Below the pieces are notes generated by a model. It ran no database searches. It was not told where the DNA came from and worked only from the letters and a program-made list of their open reading frames with translations. Source: Ixodes scapularis (Eukaryota > Arthropoda > Arachnida > Ixodida > Ixodidae). From it: a stretch of 64,000 bases of DNA. A program made the position numbers and the translations under genes. Where the stretch lies: positions 52,132,671 to 52,196,670 of the forward strand of contig NW_024609837.1 of assembly GCF_016920785.2 (NCBI RefSeq), read 5' to 3'. Positions 1-13,090 of this stretch are shown in pieces (the first letter of the stretch is position 1; each line of letters opens with the position of its first letter).

Positions 1-600
1 CCTCACCCGGCATACTCTCGCAGCTGTCCTGCGTGGGAAAAAGAGAAGGAAATTATTTCCCTGAAAGTCAAAGACAATATATCCTACACAGAAGCAAGAT
101 AACGACACTCATTTTTATCTCAAGGTTCGTTCGCCGAGGCCGCGCGCAGGAGACCTGCGCTGTCAACGGTGTCAGCAGGAACACAGACGTCGACGGACGA
201 CCTGTGTGTCCTCCTCAAGTCCCCCTCAACCTCACCTGGAGTGGTACAAGCCATTCCCCTCACTGACAGAAGGGAGGATCCGGGTCCGCCAGGGTCCACC
301 CAAGCGCAGAGGTGTGGACCCCCTGCGCCCACTAAACCCAGCAGCCTCGAGGTTGGGGAATTCCTTCTCGCTCCTCTGAAGGCGCCCGGAAACTCGGTGA
401 GCCGTCGGGGTCGCAGGCCCTTAAGGATCAGCCTGCGGCAACCCCCGGTCAACCAATGGACGAGAGTGGGTCGAAGTCTGACGAGGACAGACTCCAGTCA
501 AGTTCGGAGTCCCTACATTCGGCCTCCGGTGGTACCACCGGCAGGCCGAAAGATACGGCTAAAAAGAAAAAAATGCTCCCCGCATCAAAATAGACTTTAA
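1..600 (+). pseudogene. LINE ORF1 (gag-like) C-terminal remnant
   Basis: Frame 1 from the first base encodes a segment containing HPAYSRSCPAWEKEKEI, which resembles the end of the zinc-knuckle region and the following linker of arthropod I-type ORF1 proteins. The upstream CxxC part would lie outside the window. The frame is broken by TAA at 100-102, reopens to about position 420, then the plausible coding frame shifts to one encoding a Ser/Asp-rich and Lys-rich tail (SGSKSDEDRLQSSSESLHS) ending near 600. It would bind element RNA if intact. It is clearly dead here. Confidence 0.65.
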
Positions 601-662
601 GGTCTAGTTAAACATATACTCTTAAGATATATATATATATATATTTTTTTCCTTTTTGTGAG

Positions 663-1340
663 ATGGCAGAAACAGTTCTCCAGTGGAACTGCAGAGGCTT
701 ACTCCGGAGCTATGACGACGTTTACTCTCTACTAGATCTTCATCACCCACTACCGCTTTGCATTCAGGAGACTCATTTGAACAATAATCATACTAACATC
801 CTAACGCGCTTCCAGGTTTTTCGTAGGGACCATCTCTATTTATCCCACACCTCTGGTGGTGTAGCTGTAATTGTTGCAAAGTCTACCCCTTGTGTCAAGG
901 TACCACTTAATATCACATTAGAGGCTGTAGCAGTTCGCATCTTGTCTGATCGACTGATAACTGTTTGTTCTGTGTTTATTCCTCCAAGCTACACCTTATC
1001 TCGCAGAGAACTAGAATCTCTTTATGACGAACTCCCCCAACCAGCTCTAATCTTAGGAGATTTCAATGCTCATAACCCTATATGGGGCAGTGGACGACGT
1101 GACACACGTGCCTCGATTAAATTGAGTGTTTTCTTTCTTCTACTGCTTTATGCCTGTTAAACAAACTAGAGCCTACATATTTCAGCGTTCCAACTCGTTC
1201 GTTCACATCCATTGATCTGTCACTAAGTGACCTAACATTATTCCCCCTTTTTTATGGGCTGTTGATCCCAACCCATATGGAAGCGACCATTTTCCCATAA
1301 TTTTAAACCGCATCAATCCACCCGCTACACTATCCACACG
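663..1340 (+). pseudogene. LINE ORF2 endonuclease domain (APE type), frameshifted
   Basis: ATG at 663 opens a 165-codon frame with the APE-type endonuclease motifs VLQWNCRGL, CIQETHL (catalytic Glu) and LILGDFNAHNPIWG. The frame breaks near 1100-1160, but the rest of the domain continues in other frames, including TSIDLSLSD and YGSDHFPII (the SDH motif) up to about 1300. The enzyme nicks target DNA to prime reverse transcription. Broken by at least two frameshifts. Confidence 0.85.
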
Positions 1341-1476
1341 AACACCCCGTTGGAAGTTCGAAGAGGCAAACTGGGGTACTTTTAGTGCGGCTACTCAGCT
1401 CGCTTACACATCATTTGACAATCTGTCTGTCAATCAAATCACCAGTCTGCTTAGTAGTCACATTTTTCATGCTGGA

Positions 1477-3517
1477 ATGATAGCTATTTCCATGAACATG
1501 TCTCACCTACCACATCATCCAAAACCATGGTGGAATACCGACTGCGGCAAGTCGAAAAGAAAGCAAAACAGAGCCTGGGGGATTTTCAGACGTTACCCAA
1601 CGCAAACTAAACTAATCAAATTTAAACAAATAGAGGCTCGTGCGAGATACATACGCCGCCAGTCTAAACGTCAAAGCTTCCAAGGATGTGCATCTTCGAT
1701 TAACAGCACTGCCACTAGCAAAGAAGTGTGGAATAAAATTCATAAAGTCAATGGGAACTACCGTGCTTTCTCAGTACCGCTTTTTTCTGCAAATGGACTG
1801 TGCCCCGAGAGCCTTGAACAGCAGGCAGTTCTCCTTGGGGAACACTTTCAACGTGTTTCTAGTTCCGAACACTCTTCAGCTGCTTTTCTGAAACACAAGA
1901 CTCAGGCAGAGCTGCAGTCTGTTCGAACATCCGGTGGTGCTCGAGAAGCTTACAACTTTCGCCTTACGCTGAGTGAGCTGGAACGGGTGCTGCATGAAGT
2001 CAAACCTACGGCTGTCGGATCAGATGGAATTCATTATTACATGCTTACATATCTCCACCCCTCTGCACTTAACATAGTCCTGTATTTGTTTAATCGCATT
2101 TGGCAAGAAAGCACATTTCCATCCTCATGGAGAGTGGCCTCTGTTATTCCTTTGCTAAAACCTGGAAAAGATGCATCGTGCGCGACCAGTTATCGCCCAA
2201 TAGCGCTAACAAGCTGTCTTGGAGAGAGTGCTTAACAAACGACTCATGTATTTTTCGGAAAAAGAAAATATCCTTGACAAATACCAGTGTGGGTTTCGTT
2301 CGTCACGGTCTACAATAGATCATTTAGTTCGCCTGGAGACTACTATTCGTGAGGCCTTTGTAAATAAGCAGTACTGCCTGTCTGTTTTCTTTGATTTGGA
2401 AAAGGCATGCGACACGGCATGGCGTCATGGCATCCTGCAAGACCTGTATAGTTTTGGCATTCGTGGTAGAATGCAAGCATTCGTCAAGAACTATCTGGGG
2501 ATGCGTACCTTCCGTGTTAAATTGGGCACTACTTACTCTAGAGGGTTCTGCCAGGAAAATGGCGTTCCTCAGGGAGGAGTTTTGAGTGTGACCCTTTTTA
2601 TAGTTAAAATTAACTCAATAGCTCGGGCCATTCCACCATCTGTACAGTATTCACTCTATGTTGACGACCTTCAGATATCCGTCTCATCCTGCAACCTTGC
2701 TTTGTGCGAACGTAGAGTCCATTTAGCAATTAACAATTTGCTCAAGTGGGCAGACCAGAACGGCTTCAGCTTTTCGCCTGAAAAAACAGTGTCTGTTTGT
2801 TTTTCTCGCCTACGGGGAACTTCAGTGGAGCCCTCGTTGACCATGCGATCCACCTCAATTCCAACAAAACCTGAACATAAATTCCTAGGGCTTATTTTCG
2901 ACAGTAAATTGACATTTCTTTCGCATATCAGATATCTCAAAGTAAAATGCCGAAAAGCACTAAGCATCCTTAAGGTGCTTTCCCACACCTCCTGTTGCTC
3001 TGATCGCCTCTGCGTCCTCCGAATTCACGGATCGGTGATTCGCTCGCGCCTCGATTATGGTAGTAGTGTGTATGGATCGGCAAGGCCTTTAGCCCTACTA
3101 ATGCTTGACTCTATTCATCACCAGGGACTGCGGCTGTCTACAGGTGCATTTCGCACGTCGCCTATCCCCAGCCTTTACGCAGAATCAAATGAATGGTCTC
3201 TGGAGAAGCGAAGGTTTGCCTTTAGGTTTATGTATTCGCTTAGAATTTGTTCGGTTCCCTTGCACCCTTCTCGAGAAGCTGTTGAAGAAATGAGATATAA
3301 ACGTACTTTTGACAACAAGCCCACTGTAATACCACCTTTTAGTATGAGAAATGCATCCAAAGCAGATTCAATTGGACTGAGTAGTACAATGCCCGTCACT
3401 CCTGTTCCACAAGCAATAGCTCCGTGGGACCACTGCCTCATTTCCTGTGACCTCTCACTAACGAAAATTAAAAAGAAAGAAACTCAACCAGAATTCATAA
3501 AACAGGATTTTTTTTAG
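1477..3517 (+). pseudogene. LINE ORF2 reverse transcriptase, frameshifted
   Basis: Two open segments carry the RT. The first (1477-2235) ends in LLKPGKDASCATSYRPIALT, the usual start of the RT fingers. The second (2219-3517) contains QCGFRSSRSTIDHL, FFDLEKACDTAW, ENGVPQGGVLSVTLF, the catalytic YVDDLQI and HKFLGLIFDSKLTFLSHI. A frameshift lies at about 2219-2235. The catalytic block itself looks undamaged. The open frame ends at 3517, just before the RNase H region. Confidence 0.9.
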
Positions 3518-4330
3518 CTTCAGAGTAGATATTCTGGACACAACTCATACTACACGGATGGTACTAAGAGGGAATCGTTTGTTGGATGTGCTATGGTCGG
3601 CCCCTCTGTTCGCTGTGTAAAACGGATTGTGTGTACAGCCACTATTTTAACAGCAAAGTTATGCGGTCTCCGTCTTGCAGTTGATCACATTGTAAAAACA
3701 AAGAGCAGGCAGTCAGTCGTGTACACTGATTCACTGAGTTCTCTGCGTTCACTCTCATCATTAGAGACTTCGAAAAACCCAATAATCATGGAGTTACAAA
3801 AAAAATTATTGATGCTTCAAGAAGGAACATTAAATTAATTTTATGTTGGGTTCCTAGCCATGTTGGTATACCCGGAAATGAAAAAGCAGACCTTGCTGAA
3901 AGTTCGGCTGGTGAGCAAGAAGTGGACCTGCATGACATTCCATACAAAGAATATAGCACACTTTTAAAGCATTGTCTTAGAAGGAAGTGGCAGCAAGAAT
4001 AGGACGAAGAAGTTAATAACAAGCTCCATTCTGTAAAACCATTGATCAGTGAGTGGTAGAGTGCCCGACACCATGAGCGTTTCTATGAGGCTCTCTTGTG
4101 TCGACTGAGGATAGGTCATACACACCTTACTCATGGCCACCTCCTGCGCAGGGAAGAGGCCCCAGAGTGTGAGAACTGTTTTATTCCTCTAACAGTTTTA
4201 CACATTTTAGTTGAATGCCCAGCGTATGACCGAGAACGTCGGAAACATTTTTCTCAGTTATATAACGAGCATACGCCTTTACACCTTAGTATTCTACTTG
4301 GAAATGCAACGACCTACTTGTACCATACAG
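3518..4330 (+). pseudogene. LINE RNase H domain and C-terminal Cys/His motif
   Basis: After the RT the frame encodes SYYTDGTKRESFVGCAM (first catalytic Asp of RNase H), then VVYTDSLSSLRSL (third Asp), then in a shifted frame CWVPSHVGIPGNEKADLAE (the HxGIxGNExAD block). From about 4078 comes a segment with CENC...HILVEC, the Cys/His motif seen at the C-terminus of I-type ORF2. At least three frame changes and stops separate the pieces. Confidence 0.85.
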
Positions 4331-4533
4331 TTGTGTTTTCACCTTTTTGAGAGCCATCGGTCTTTTACACCGGCTATAATTTTATATTCAACTTCATGTC
4401 CATCACTATTTACAAGTCATATACATAGTTTTAATCTATCAAAGCTACTAAAGCTCTTTCCCCTCTGAAACCTTCTCTGCAATAGTCTGTATCTGGCGCA
4501 TCATAGCCTAAGATACGTTTGCGCCATCAACCC

Positions 4534-4552
4534 CTAATCAATCAATCAATCA
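4534..4552 (+). repeat. LINE 3' microsatellite tail (TCAA)n
   Basis: Four or five TCAA/ATCA units end the element. Homology to the LINE stops here and unrelated flanking sequence starts, so this marks the 3' boundary. Confidence 0.85.
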
Positions 4553-7500
4553 ACCTCCTGAAATCACCTACAAATGTTTCGCGGTACCCCAATGCAGAAC
4601 TGCTCTCCCACGTAAGCGCCGCCACTGAAGAATCAATAAAACGTGCTGCAAAAGAAGCAGGGAAGCTGAATGTGGGGGACATGGCTTCTTGCACTTTTTA
4701 AAATTGGCACCTCATAAACACGGTACGTGAGAGTCAGTAAGATCAAGAATCCTTTAATAGTAAAATGTGAACCATAGTTCGTACTTATTTAAGTCTTCAG
4801 GTAAGTGCCTAAGCTGATTTCTGGTGCTTATCGATCATGTGCGGGATAAAAAAAAAGGCGGCACTTTACACGTCTTTTGCGGTGTGACGACAAGACTTTT
4901 TTTCAGAAAGGGGGCGATTTAAAAAAATGCTACCGCCTTTTCTTCAAATTTGAAGACAAGGCGGCAAATAAAATACGAAAAATACACAAGCACGAGCCAC
5001 GACGGCAAGAATAGAGGTTTGTTTTTGTCCTTAAAACTCTTACAACGGGTCTCACAACAAGAACTAGGAAGTGAGATTCCCAGCGGGTACGTATATTCAA
5101 AACTTTGGTTAGGAAGAATTCTAACCGCTCACGTAGGTGCTACTAGCCGGCCTTCTGGCTTGCCGGAAAACAGTCTTTGACGCCAAATTTACTTTCTGTT
5201 GCAACGAAGATAACTGTACGGTAATGCTTTACCCCTCGTCTTTAGATATAGCACTAACCCCTTGAGCATTGCTTTCTCACTAACAAAGAGTCCATTTGCC
5301 AAAAGTTCACCGAGCGACATTGGCGGCGGCCATATTTTGGACATCATTTTCTGCGCAAAACGGGTGGTTGGATTTGAGTTCACGTCGAAAGCGCTGGAGT
5401 GAATATCATTTGACCCGAATACGCGGTGAACGCTGGCACAGCACTCGTGTACAATGCATGCTTGAAGTGCGTGCCCAATATATGACAGCCATGGAGAATC
5501 GACGCAACACTTATACTGAACGGTGCGCGTTTTGAAAATGATCTATCGAGCGGAATCGCCTTAGGAAGTTATTGTAAATAAGTACATTCTTAATAATCAG
5601 CGATGTTAGACTTTATATATAAAAAAGCGAACAATTTTAAAGGCAAAGCTAGGTATATTAAGCAATTATGAAATAAGATATATCTGAATAAATATATTTA
5701 CCTTCTGCGAGACGTATGGTATCCCAGCTTCCACTTGCTTCTTACTATCAGTAATGAGGTTATCATCAACAATATAGTTCATGGTAACGGCAACTACATC
5801 TGGAATATTTAATATAGATACGTTTATTAAAAAAAAAACAAAAAAAAAACCTTTCTTGATATACCTGATATGGCCAACATGTGGGAGCCGCAGTACCCTT
5901 TAAATGAATATGATTACATATCACAAAGCGAGAACATAGCAACAAGTACGCTTCACTCGTTTAAATATGTGATGCGGTCACAAGTGCAGTTTCACTAAAT
6001 TTAATCATAACGCTCACAGTGTAGCTTATGATACAAGGCCGTGACGTCCTAGAAGGCGGCTTGATGGGTCGAAAACCCGATTACACAGCGCGAGCACAAT
6101 CGCCGATTTCCTCATGTGCGTTGGATGACGGGATGGCCTTTAAGTATCAGTGCATATTTTTATCATAAGTATCTTATTTTGATTAGATTGCACGAAATAA
6201 AAACAAACGAGCGATTATTCTTATGAGAAAAGGCAGTAAAGGTGCACGACGAGTTTTCTATTACGTGGTATATTGTGATAATGCTGCATGAGTTTTTTCT
6301 ACAGTAGTATTTGCGTTAGGTAAGCATTTCGTTTGAGCCATGGACTATTTATTGCTCACGTATTAAATAAGGCATCTCAACAAGTCAGGAAGTAGTTTCT
6401 TCTTTCGAGATTTGACTGCTTCTAGGAGTCTTGCTTCTTAGCAATTTGATTATAATATATACTAATCAGAAGTTAATTTTCTTTCTTTCAAATATTTTCA
6501 ATATAAAAAATTTGTGGCATGACTGTTTCTGTTGAGATTCAGTGGGCAGAGGAAGGCTCAACTTTGCCATCTATTTCTAATAGGAAACTGTCGTCGCCAA
6601 AAGCTCACAAACTGTGATTGAATTGCACTTTTTTATATTTCCACGACAATATATTAATATAGAAAACAGTAACACTGCTCTCTTTCTCTATGACAACGTT
6701 GTATACTTCTAGGTCAGCTAGGGGCCTGTTAAGCGCAACGTACATTGGTTCGCTTTTTTCTCACTTATATCTGGGTCAATCACCGCCTGATACTAAGTAG
6801 CGTTCCTCAGTGTTAATTCTTGCCTGGAGAGACTGCGCTTTTTCTTCATTTTGATTGACTTGCTTTTTTATGCTATAAACTGAAGAGTTCTGAAGCGTCG
6901 GTTACGTTGAACATGATTTCGGCTCACTACGCCCTTCCTTCTTTATAACATGCCACTGAGAAGTAATATTACTTCCCTGAGATTTCATGTCCGCCGAGAG
7001 AGAGCTTTCCTCTACGTTTCTTAGCCTTAGGTTTAAGTTTTTTCAACTTTTTTGAGCGACTGCCGGGCCAACGAAAGGGCGACACGTGGTACTGCAGTCG
7101 AGCAAATAGAGCGGAAAAAAGATTGCCAGGCGCGGGTGCCATCTTTGTAGTACGCGGGAAGGTCGACAGACATCAACTGTTGTCGAAACTCGTTTACAAA
7201 ACACCACTGCACTTCTCAAGCCGTAGTCCCACTGCGCATCCGTCATGTAAAAGACATGGCGTTCGCTGCAGACGTGATGACCCATTTATCTGCGGACAGC
7301 CGTCAAGCATGTTCGAAACATGTTTTCTTTACAGGTATGCATGCTTCGAACACTTCTGCACACAGTTTGTGACCAGTGAGACCGCATGCTCCCGGATTTT
7401 GTCAGCCATGCTGAGGATATGTTACCTTACTCGTAGAGGGAAATATCTTTTTTCTGCACTGTTTTACTGTCATTGGTGGTTTTTGACGCGCCGAACTGAT

Positions 7501-9292
7501 AAGGTCCATAGGTGAATGTATTGACCTAGTAATTGTTTCTGTGCATATAATTACAGTCTTTCGAAGCCTTCCCAGGATTGAAAGGTGAAAACGGTTTAAC
7601 CACTCTCGCTCTCGGCGTATTCGAGAAAACGCAGAACCTTGTGCGGCAATTTCACAATTCCGCCTATCAATCGCTTGTGCTAACTCCTCCGTATGCAGAC
7701 TTAACTTACTGTGAGGTCCCTGGTGAGGCGTATGTAAGGTTTGTGAATATCGCGTCATTTTGAAAACTTCAAGCGCAGATGCGCGGATTTTGATAAGCAA
7801 GTTATTGTGTAATGCTATGCTCGATAAAAAGACTAACCGAGTATAATCACAATGTTACTTGCGTGCGAATAAAAAAAAAAAAGAAAATGGGAAAACTGTG
7901 TCAGAGTGGCCGGTCGCTCCGGCGAAACGTAAATCCGGTTGCTGTAGTTGTTTTACTCTACGATTTTCATACTGGTGTAGGTTTTTAGCGACAATGAGTG
8001 AAAGTATGAAATAATAAATAAAAACCTGCTCTCCTGGCGCAATATACGCAATGGTTGAGCTGCCGGCGGACTCAACTGCTATTGAAGTAGCGGAGCAAAG
8101 ATACCCTAGATGAACATTTACTGAAATAAAACAACACAGCGCTAAAGGCTGATTTTGGAGTAGCCATAAATATTCTAAGAATGCGAACCACTTCACAACG
8201 GCAGCCACGAGCGAGAGTTCGATGTTCGGTACAGCCTACCGGTACAGCCCAAAGAAGGAGAACGGCAACCTCCCGGTTTGTCGTCTGCTGCCAAAGTCGG
8301 GCGCGTGCACTCTCTTGTTTTACCCCGCCGAACCTGCTGACCTTCGCGGATGTGGGGAGAGGGCGCTACGGTCTAACAAAATGGCGCCACCCTGAGAGCG
8401 CTAAATGGAATGGTCTACACGGCGTTGATTGTGATATTATTTGAAAAAAGGGGGATTGTTCAGCTTGGAAATTGTACTCCTTATGTTGACGTCATGTTTC
8501 GTTCAAGTTAAAGAATACCATAAAACCACGTTTTTAGTGCGTTAAAAATATCAAAAGCACGGTGACAGCGGATCATTCAGGCTTCTACACCAACATGTTC
8601 AAAGAAGTATTCGGTAATTTCTGCCAGCGATATGTGGCGATATACGAGCGCAGATAACGAACAAAATAAGAAGCATACTAAACGTATATTTGGTCTATAT
8701 TTCTCATATTTTAAATAGATCTCGAGTTTTAAAAAAAAATACTAAAATACGCAGGATACAAAAATTAATATTTAAAAATATTTTTTTTTCGCTAAGCATT
8801 GTGCCCAGCCAACGTCTTCTTGCCTCTAATTATAAAATACAAATAATTGCGCCACATTTTACAATTCTTTATTTTCGACAATGTCTTATCCCATACTATA
8901 CCTCTAAGAAATGTTATGGCACTCCTGCTCTTACTAATTGGCTTGTTCTGAATTTCTGACAGCAAGCAGTAATCTTAACCAAAAAGTAAAACTTTCTTAA
9001 AATATAGATATTTTTGAAAAAGAAAATCCTTTATACAATGAAAACAGCATTTGAAATCGTACGTTTTTCTTTTAACAAAAAACTTTGACTTACCATCGTC
9101 TTGGTCTCTTGAGCTTACATGAAATTTGGGCAAGCATTGCACACCAGTATAGTGGACCCATTGATAGCCTCCCGCAGCTCCCAATCTTTCCGTTCGTCCA
9201 AAATTGGTTGTTATGTATGAAAGGTTACCGACTTGTGCAGAACTTTAGTGAGAGGTCGTCAGAACATACATATTTGCCCATAAAAAGTATTG
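4553..9292. other. AT-rich stretch without recognisable genes
   Basis: Short open frames occur on both strands but none shows a recognisable domain, paired splice sites or coding-like composition. A GC-rich patch at about 8170-8420 contains an AAAATGGCGCC-type motif and could be a promoter or first-exon region, but the frame from that ATG closes after four codons. Nothing else is called. Confidence 0.5.
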
Positions 9293-11976
9293 CATTTGGG
9301 TCATTCCACGCCAAAGGAGACGGCAATTTTCGTCATATTTTGGATATGCTGCTTGAAAAAAATAATATGAATAAAGACACATTTGAAAGTAGGGATGGCT
9401 AAGTTTGAGGGCTGAATTATGTTTATTTTTGCTGAAGTCATGCTCCAAAGTCTAGGGAATTTGAGAAAACCTCCTGTATTTATAAAAATTGCTGAAAAAA
9501 GCTATTTTTACCACATAATTTTACGTTTGCATGCAATCAAGCATAAATGTATTGTATCGTACCTTGAAAGGAAAACACCTTACGCCGCCATTTTGGATCC
9601 AGACAGGCACTCCAAACCGGAGCGAATATTTAAGATTTCTTGATTTTTTTTTATACAACTTGAAATTAAAATTTGACTGAGAAACGTTTTCTACTTATTT
9701 TTTATAAACCTTATACTCGACTAGGTTGCATTACAACAGTACGAAATTATTCGGACAGTTTTTAATTAAATGGTGAATATAACACTTTCTTCAAAAACTG
9801 CCCTATAGAGGGTAAAAAAAGCCATGTGGGCAACGGTGCTCGGATTTTCTGAAATAGCCGAAAGGTTAACCAACCCCCTCTGTTCAACATATAAAAAAAT
9901 TAGAAAAGTACTTTTTGATATTTTGAAGAAATTATTTTTTAAATATGAGGCAGAACAACATCGCCTCCAGGTGTCCACCTCGTCGGCAACGCACGCCGTC
10001 GTCTGCTACGGTCCAGTGAAACACTGCACGGGGTACAACTTTAGTTAACTATATTTGTATAGCTAACGCTAAGAATCTTGACATTATGACATGTCTATTT
10101 ATAGTGACTACAAAGGGGATTTTTTTTTTTGGTCTAAATAATATGTTTGGGTGCGCTTGGAAGTTGAATAGCGACAACTCGAATACTGTTTGGGATACGT
10201 TTTATCAAAGCTGAAACAAAGCACATTTGTAGTTCATCGACATTTCTTTCTTTCTTATGTACATGAATGTAATATATAGTCCAGAAATACTATGTACAGA
10301 TGTCAGTCAGATAAGATATCAATATACCAGAAAGGGCAGGCGAATACTCATATTTAGGGGTTTTCGATAGGAGCACAACACAGAACTTTTCTTTCATAGA
10401 GGGGAGACATATATTTTACAAGTGGGAAACACGCAACATGCTTTTGTTTTGTTATAACCTTCGAATGGCCGTTGGCCTGAATATCCACTCTTAATGTTCT
10501 GCTTCTTTTAATGTTTCACTCTCTGTATTTCAGTTGCACTATGTATTTTCACCTCAATACCTTTTCGTTGAAAAGGAGGAAAATCACCGTTATCGCTCGG
10601 CATCGTTGACAATCTTCGGCGTTCACTATTTCATTTTTTTACAAGCACACGCAGTATGACCAAAAAGTGAAGACGCGCCGTCTGCTAACTAATTTTGATG
10701 AACCGTCTGCGTTCACAAACTCGGTTAGTAGACGACGGCATTGTCTCCAGTCACCTGAGCACATGTAAAGTGGAATTAAAGCCTTCAAATTAGCGTGCCA
10801 AAAGAATATTATTACGTGGTTGCTAAAATAACACCCACGTCCATCATGCAGGAAGAGTTTTCCATGCGAATATAAGACATCGCAGTAGACGGTTCACACC
10901 CGTGATGTTCCAAACGTGCGCAGTGTTCTAGCCTATGACATGAACTGAAAGCTAATGAAACACTGATATTCTAAATGTGATATAGTATTTCTTGACTATA
11001 TTTTATATTTATCTACATAAAAAACAAAAACGTCGGTGAGCTGCAAATGTGCTTTGTTTCGACTTTGATAAAAAGTATCCCAAAGAATATTTCGAGTTGT
11101 CGCTATTCAACTTGCAAGCGCACCCGGACATATAGTTCAGAGAAAAAAAATGCACCCTCTAGTCACTATAAATAGACATGTCATAATGTCAAGATCCTCA
11201 GCTTTAGCTATACAAATATAATTAACGAAAGTAAGTACCCCGTGCAGTGTTTCACTCGACCGTAGCAGACAACGGCGTGCGTTCCCGACGAGGCGGACGA
11301 CTGGAGGTGATGCCGTTCTGCCTCATATTTAAAAAATAATTTCTCCAAAATAACGAAAAGTACTTTTCCAATTTTTCGATATGTTGAACAGATGGAGTCG
11401 GTTAAACTTTTGGCTATTTCAGAAATTGCGAGCACCGTTGCCCACATGGCTTTTTTTTACCCTCTATAGGGCAGTTTTTGAAGAAAGTGTCATATATTCA
11501 CCATTTAATGAAAAACTGTTCGAATAGTTTTTTACTGTTGTAATTCAACCTAGTGGAGTATAAGGTTTATGAAAATAAGTAGAAAAAGTTTCTTAGTAAA
11601 ATTTTAATTTCAAGTTGTATAAAAAAAATCAAGAAATCTTAAACATTTGCTTCGGTTTGGAGTGCCTGTCTGTACCCAAAATGGCGGTGTAAGGTGTTTT
11701 CCTTTCAAGATAAGATAGAATATATTTATGCTTGATCGCAAGCAAACGTAAAATTATGTGGTAAGAATAGCTTTTTTTCATCAATTTTGTGAAATACAGG
11801 AGGTTTTCTCAAATTCTCTACACTTTGGAGCACGACGTCAGCAAAAATAAACATAATTCAGCCCTCAAACTTAGCCATCCTTACTTTCAAATGTGTCTCT
11901 ATTGATATTATTTTTTTCAAGCATATCCAAAATATGACGAAAATTGCCGTCTCCTTTGTCATGGAATGACCCATTT
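9293..11976. repeat. Long inverted repeat, arms about 1 kb, spacer about 0.7 kb
   Basis: The left arm (about 9293-10300) reappears as reverse complement in the right arm (about 10985-11976). Matching landmarks include CATTTGGGTCATTCCA at the outer left end against TGGAATGACCCATTTG at the outer right end. The two arms also give parallel short translations (MWATVL..SEIA... from 9824 plus and from 11447 minus). Identity looks to be roughly 80-85 percent by eye, with small indels, so the duplication is old. It may be two insertions of one repeat in opposite orientation or one foldback element. The spacer (10301-10984) has no gene. Confidence 0.85.
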
Positions 11977-13041
11977 GTGTTAAACCTGATTTAAAAGCCG
12001 CGCTTTAGAGGGATAATAGTAAATAAAATATCAGAAAGCAAATTTTATTCTGCAATGTTTTGCCACTCTCTACTTCCGCTTGTATTTAAGTCACAAGAGG
12101 TTAGTATTTTGTATCGCTTATTTTTTTTTTCTTCAAATATTTTACCTTTTCAGCTAGGTGCCCTGTAGCCAATGTCTAAGTCACATGTTAATAATTTTTA
12201 CGGTTTGCGCTACACGCGAAGGATGCATGTGCCTTTCAAAATAGCAGCTACTCTGCGGAAGGCTGCCACTTTTCCAGATGAATTTCGTCCTGTGAGATCT
12301 TCTGTCGCTCATTTCAGCTTGAATTTAAATATCCCACTGAAATTAGGCACATGATTTAACGTAAATCAGTATCATTCCGAAAACATGTAGAAAACGTACC
12401 GCATGACGCCCAGGGGACGTCACTGCCCCTGTCAATGAGCCCAGAGTGGTAAATACATCTGTGGTTCTTCTCATCAGCCAGCTGTTTCGGTTCCGCTTGA
12501 AAAGCAACGACAACAACAATTGGGATGAATTTGCATTGAATTGGCTGTGATGGCTCAGTGATGGTTCATAGCCATCACAACCAGTCAATGCCATTGTCGT
12601 GTGAGTATCAAGCGACTTTTGGGAGGGGCGAAGCGACGGGAGGTGCAAGCAGTGCTTTGCCCTGTTGGTTACCTTTCACTCTGTATTCGTCTTTGCGCTT
12701 TTTTGTTTTTAATTATATTTAGTCACGCGATCGATACGTTCACAGCGCTCGATTAGCCGGTATGGTTCGGATCGTCCGCCGCGGTCCATCGGACGATGAA
12801 ACGGAGCATATATCCTGGTTCGACGTTAGGTAATGACGCCAAGCACATGTGTCACTTTCTAAGAGCAGTAGTTCAGCTCGGGAGAAGATAAATTATTTTC
12901 TGTTTGGTTAAAACCTCCGCCCCCAATCGACTGTAGTTACACATCGTCTGTGACCAGCGAAAATATGCAATATTGGAACGAAGTAAATTATAAAAAGTAT
13001 TATTAACAAAGAAAACATTTTTGCAACATATCAGTACCTGC
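11977..13041. other. No gene seen
   Basis: Only short chance frames are present. A small palindrome around 12546-12582 (TGTGATGGCT against AGCCATCACA) is the only local structure noticed. Confidence 0.4.
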
Positions 13042-13066
13042 TATATATATATATATATATATATAT
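13042..13066. repeat. (TA)n microsatellite
   Basis: About twelve uninterrupted TA dinucleotides. Confidence 0.95.
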
Positions 13067-13090
13067 TGCCACGCGCGTCTTCCAGCAAGC

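Larger units (their letters stand above)
1..4552 (+). mobile_element. Degenerate I-clade-like non-LTR retrotransposon (LINE)
   Basis: The order of parts is that of an I-type LINE: the end of a gag-like ORF1, then an ORF2 with AP endonuclease, reverse transcriptase, RNase H and a C-terminal Cys/His motif, then a TCAA microsatellite tail. RNase H combined with the RT signature YVDDLQI and the block ENGVPQGGVLS points to the I superclade rather than CR1 or RTE. Several frameshifts and stops make this copy inactive. Its 5' end lies outside the window. Clade assignment is inferred from motifs, not from a tree. Confidence 0.9.

Noticed and set aside
4519..4701. 60-codon frame running out of the LINE tail
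   Set aside because: The first part is the TCAA tail. The rest (SHVSAATEESIKRAAKEAGK) is coding-like but has no acceptor or homologue that I can name.
7855..8208. 117-codon minus-strand frame with hydrophobic stretches
   Set aside because: It starts at GTG, has no splice or promoter context and contains low-complexity Phe runs.
10620..10745. Small inverted repeat within the spacer of the 1-kb inverted repeat
   Set aside because: Arms of about 16 bp with mismatches; not beyond chance in this context.
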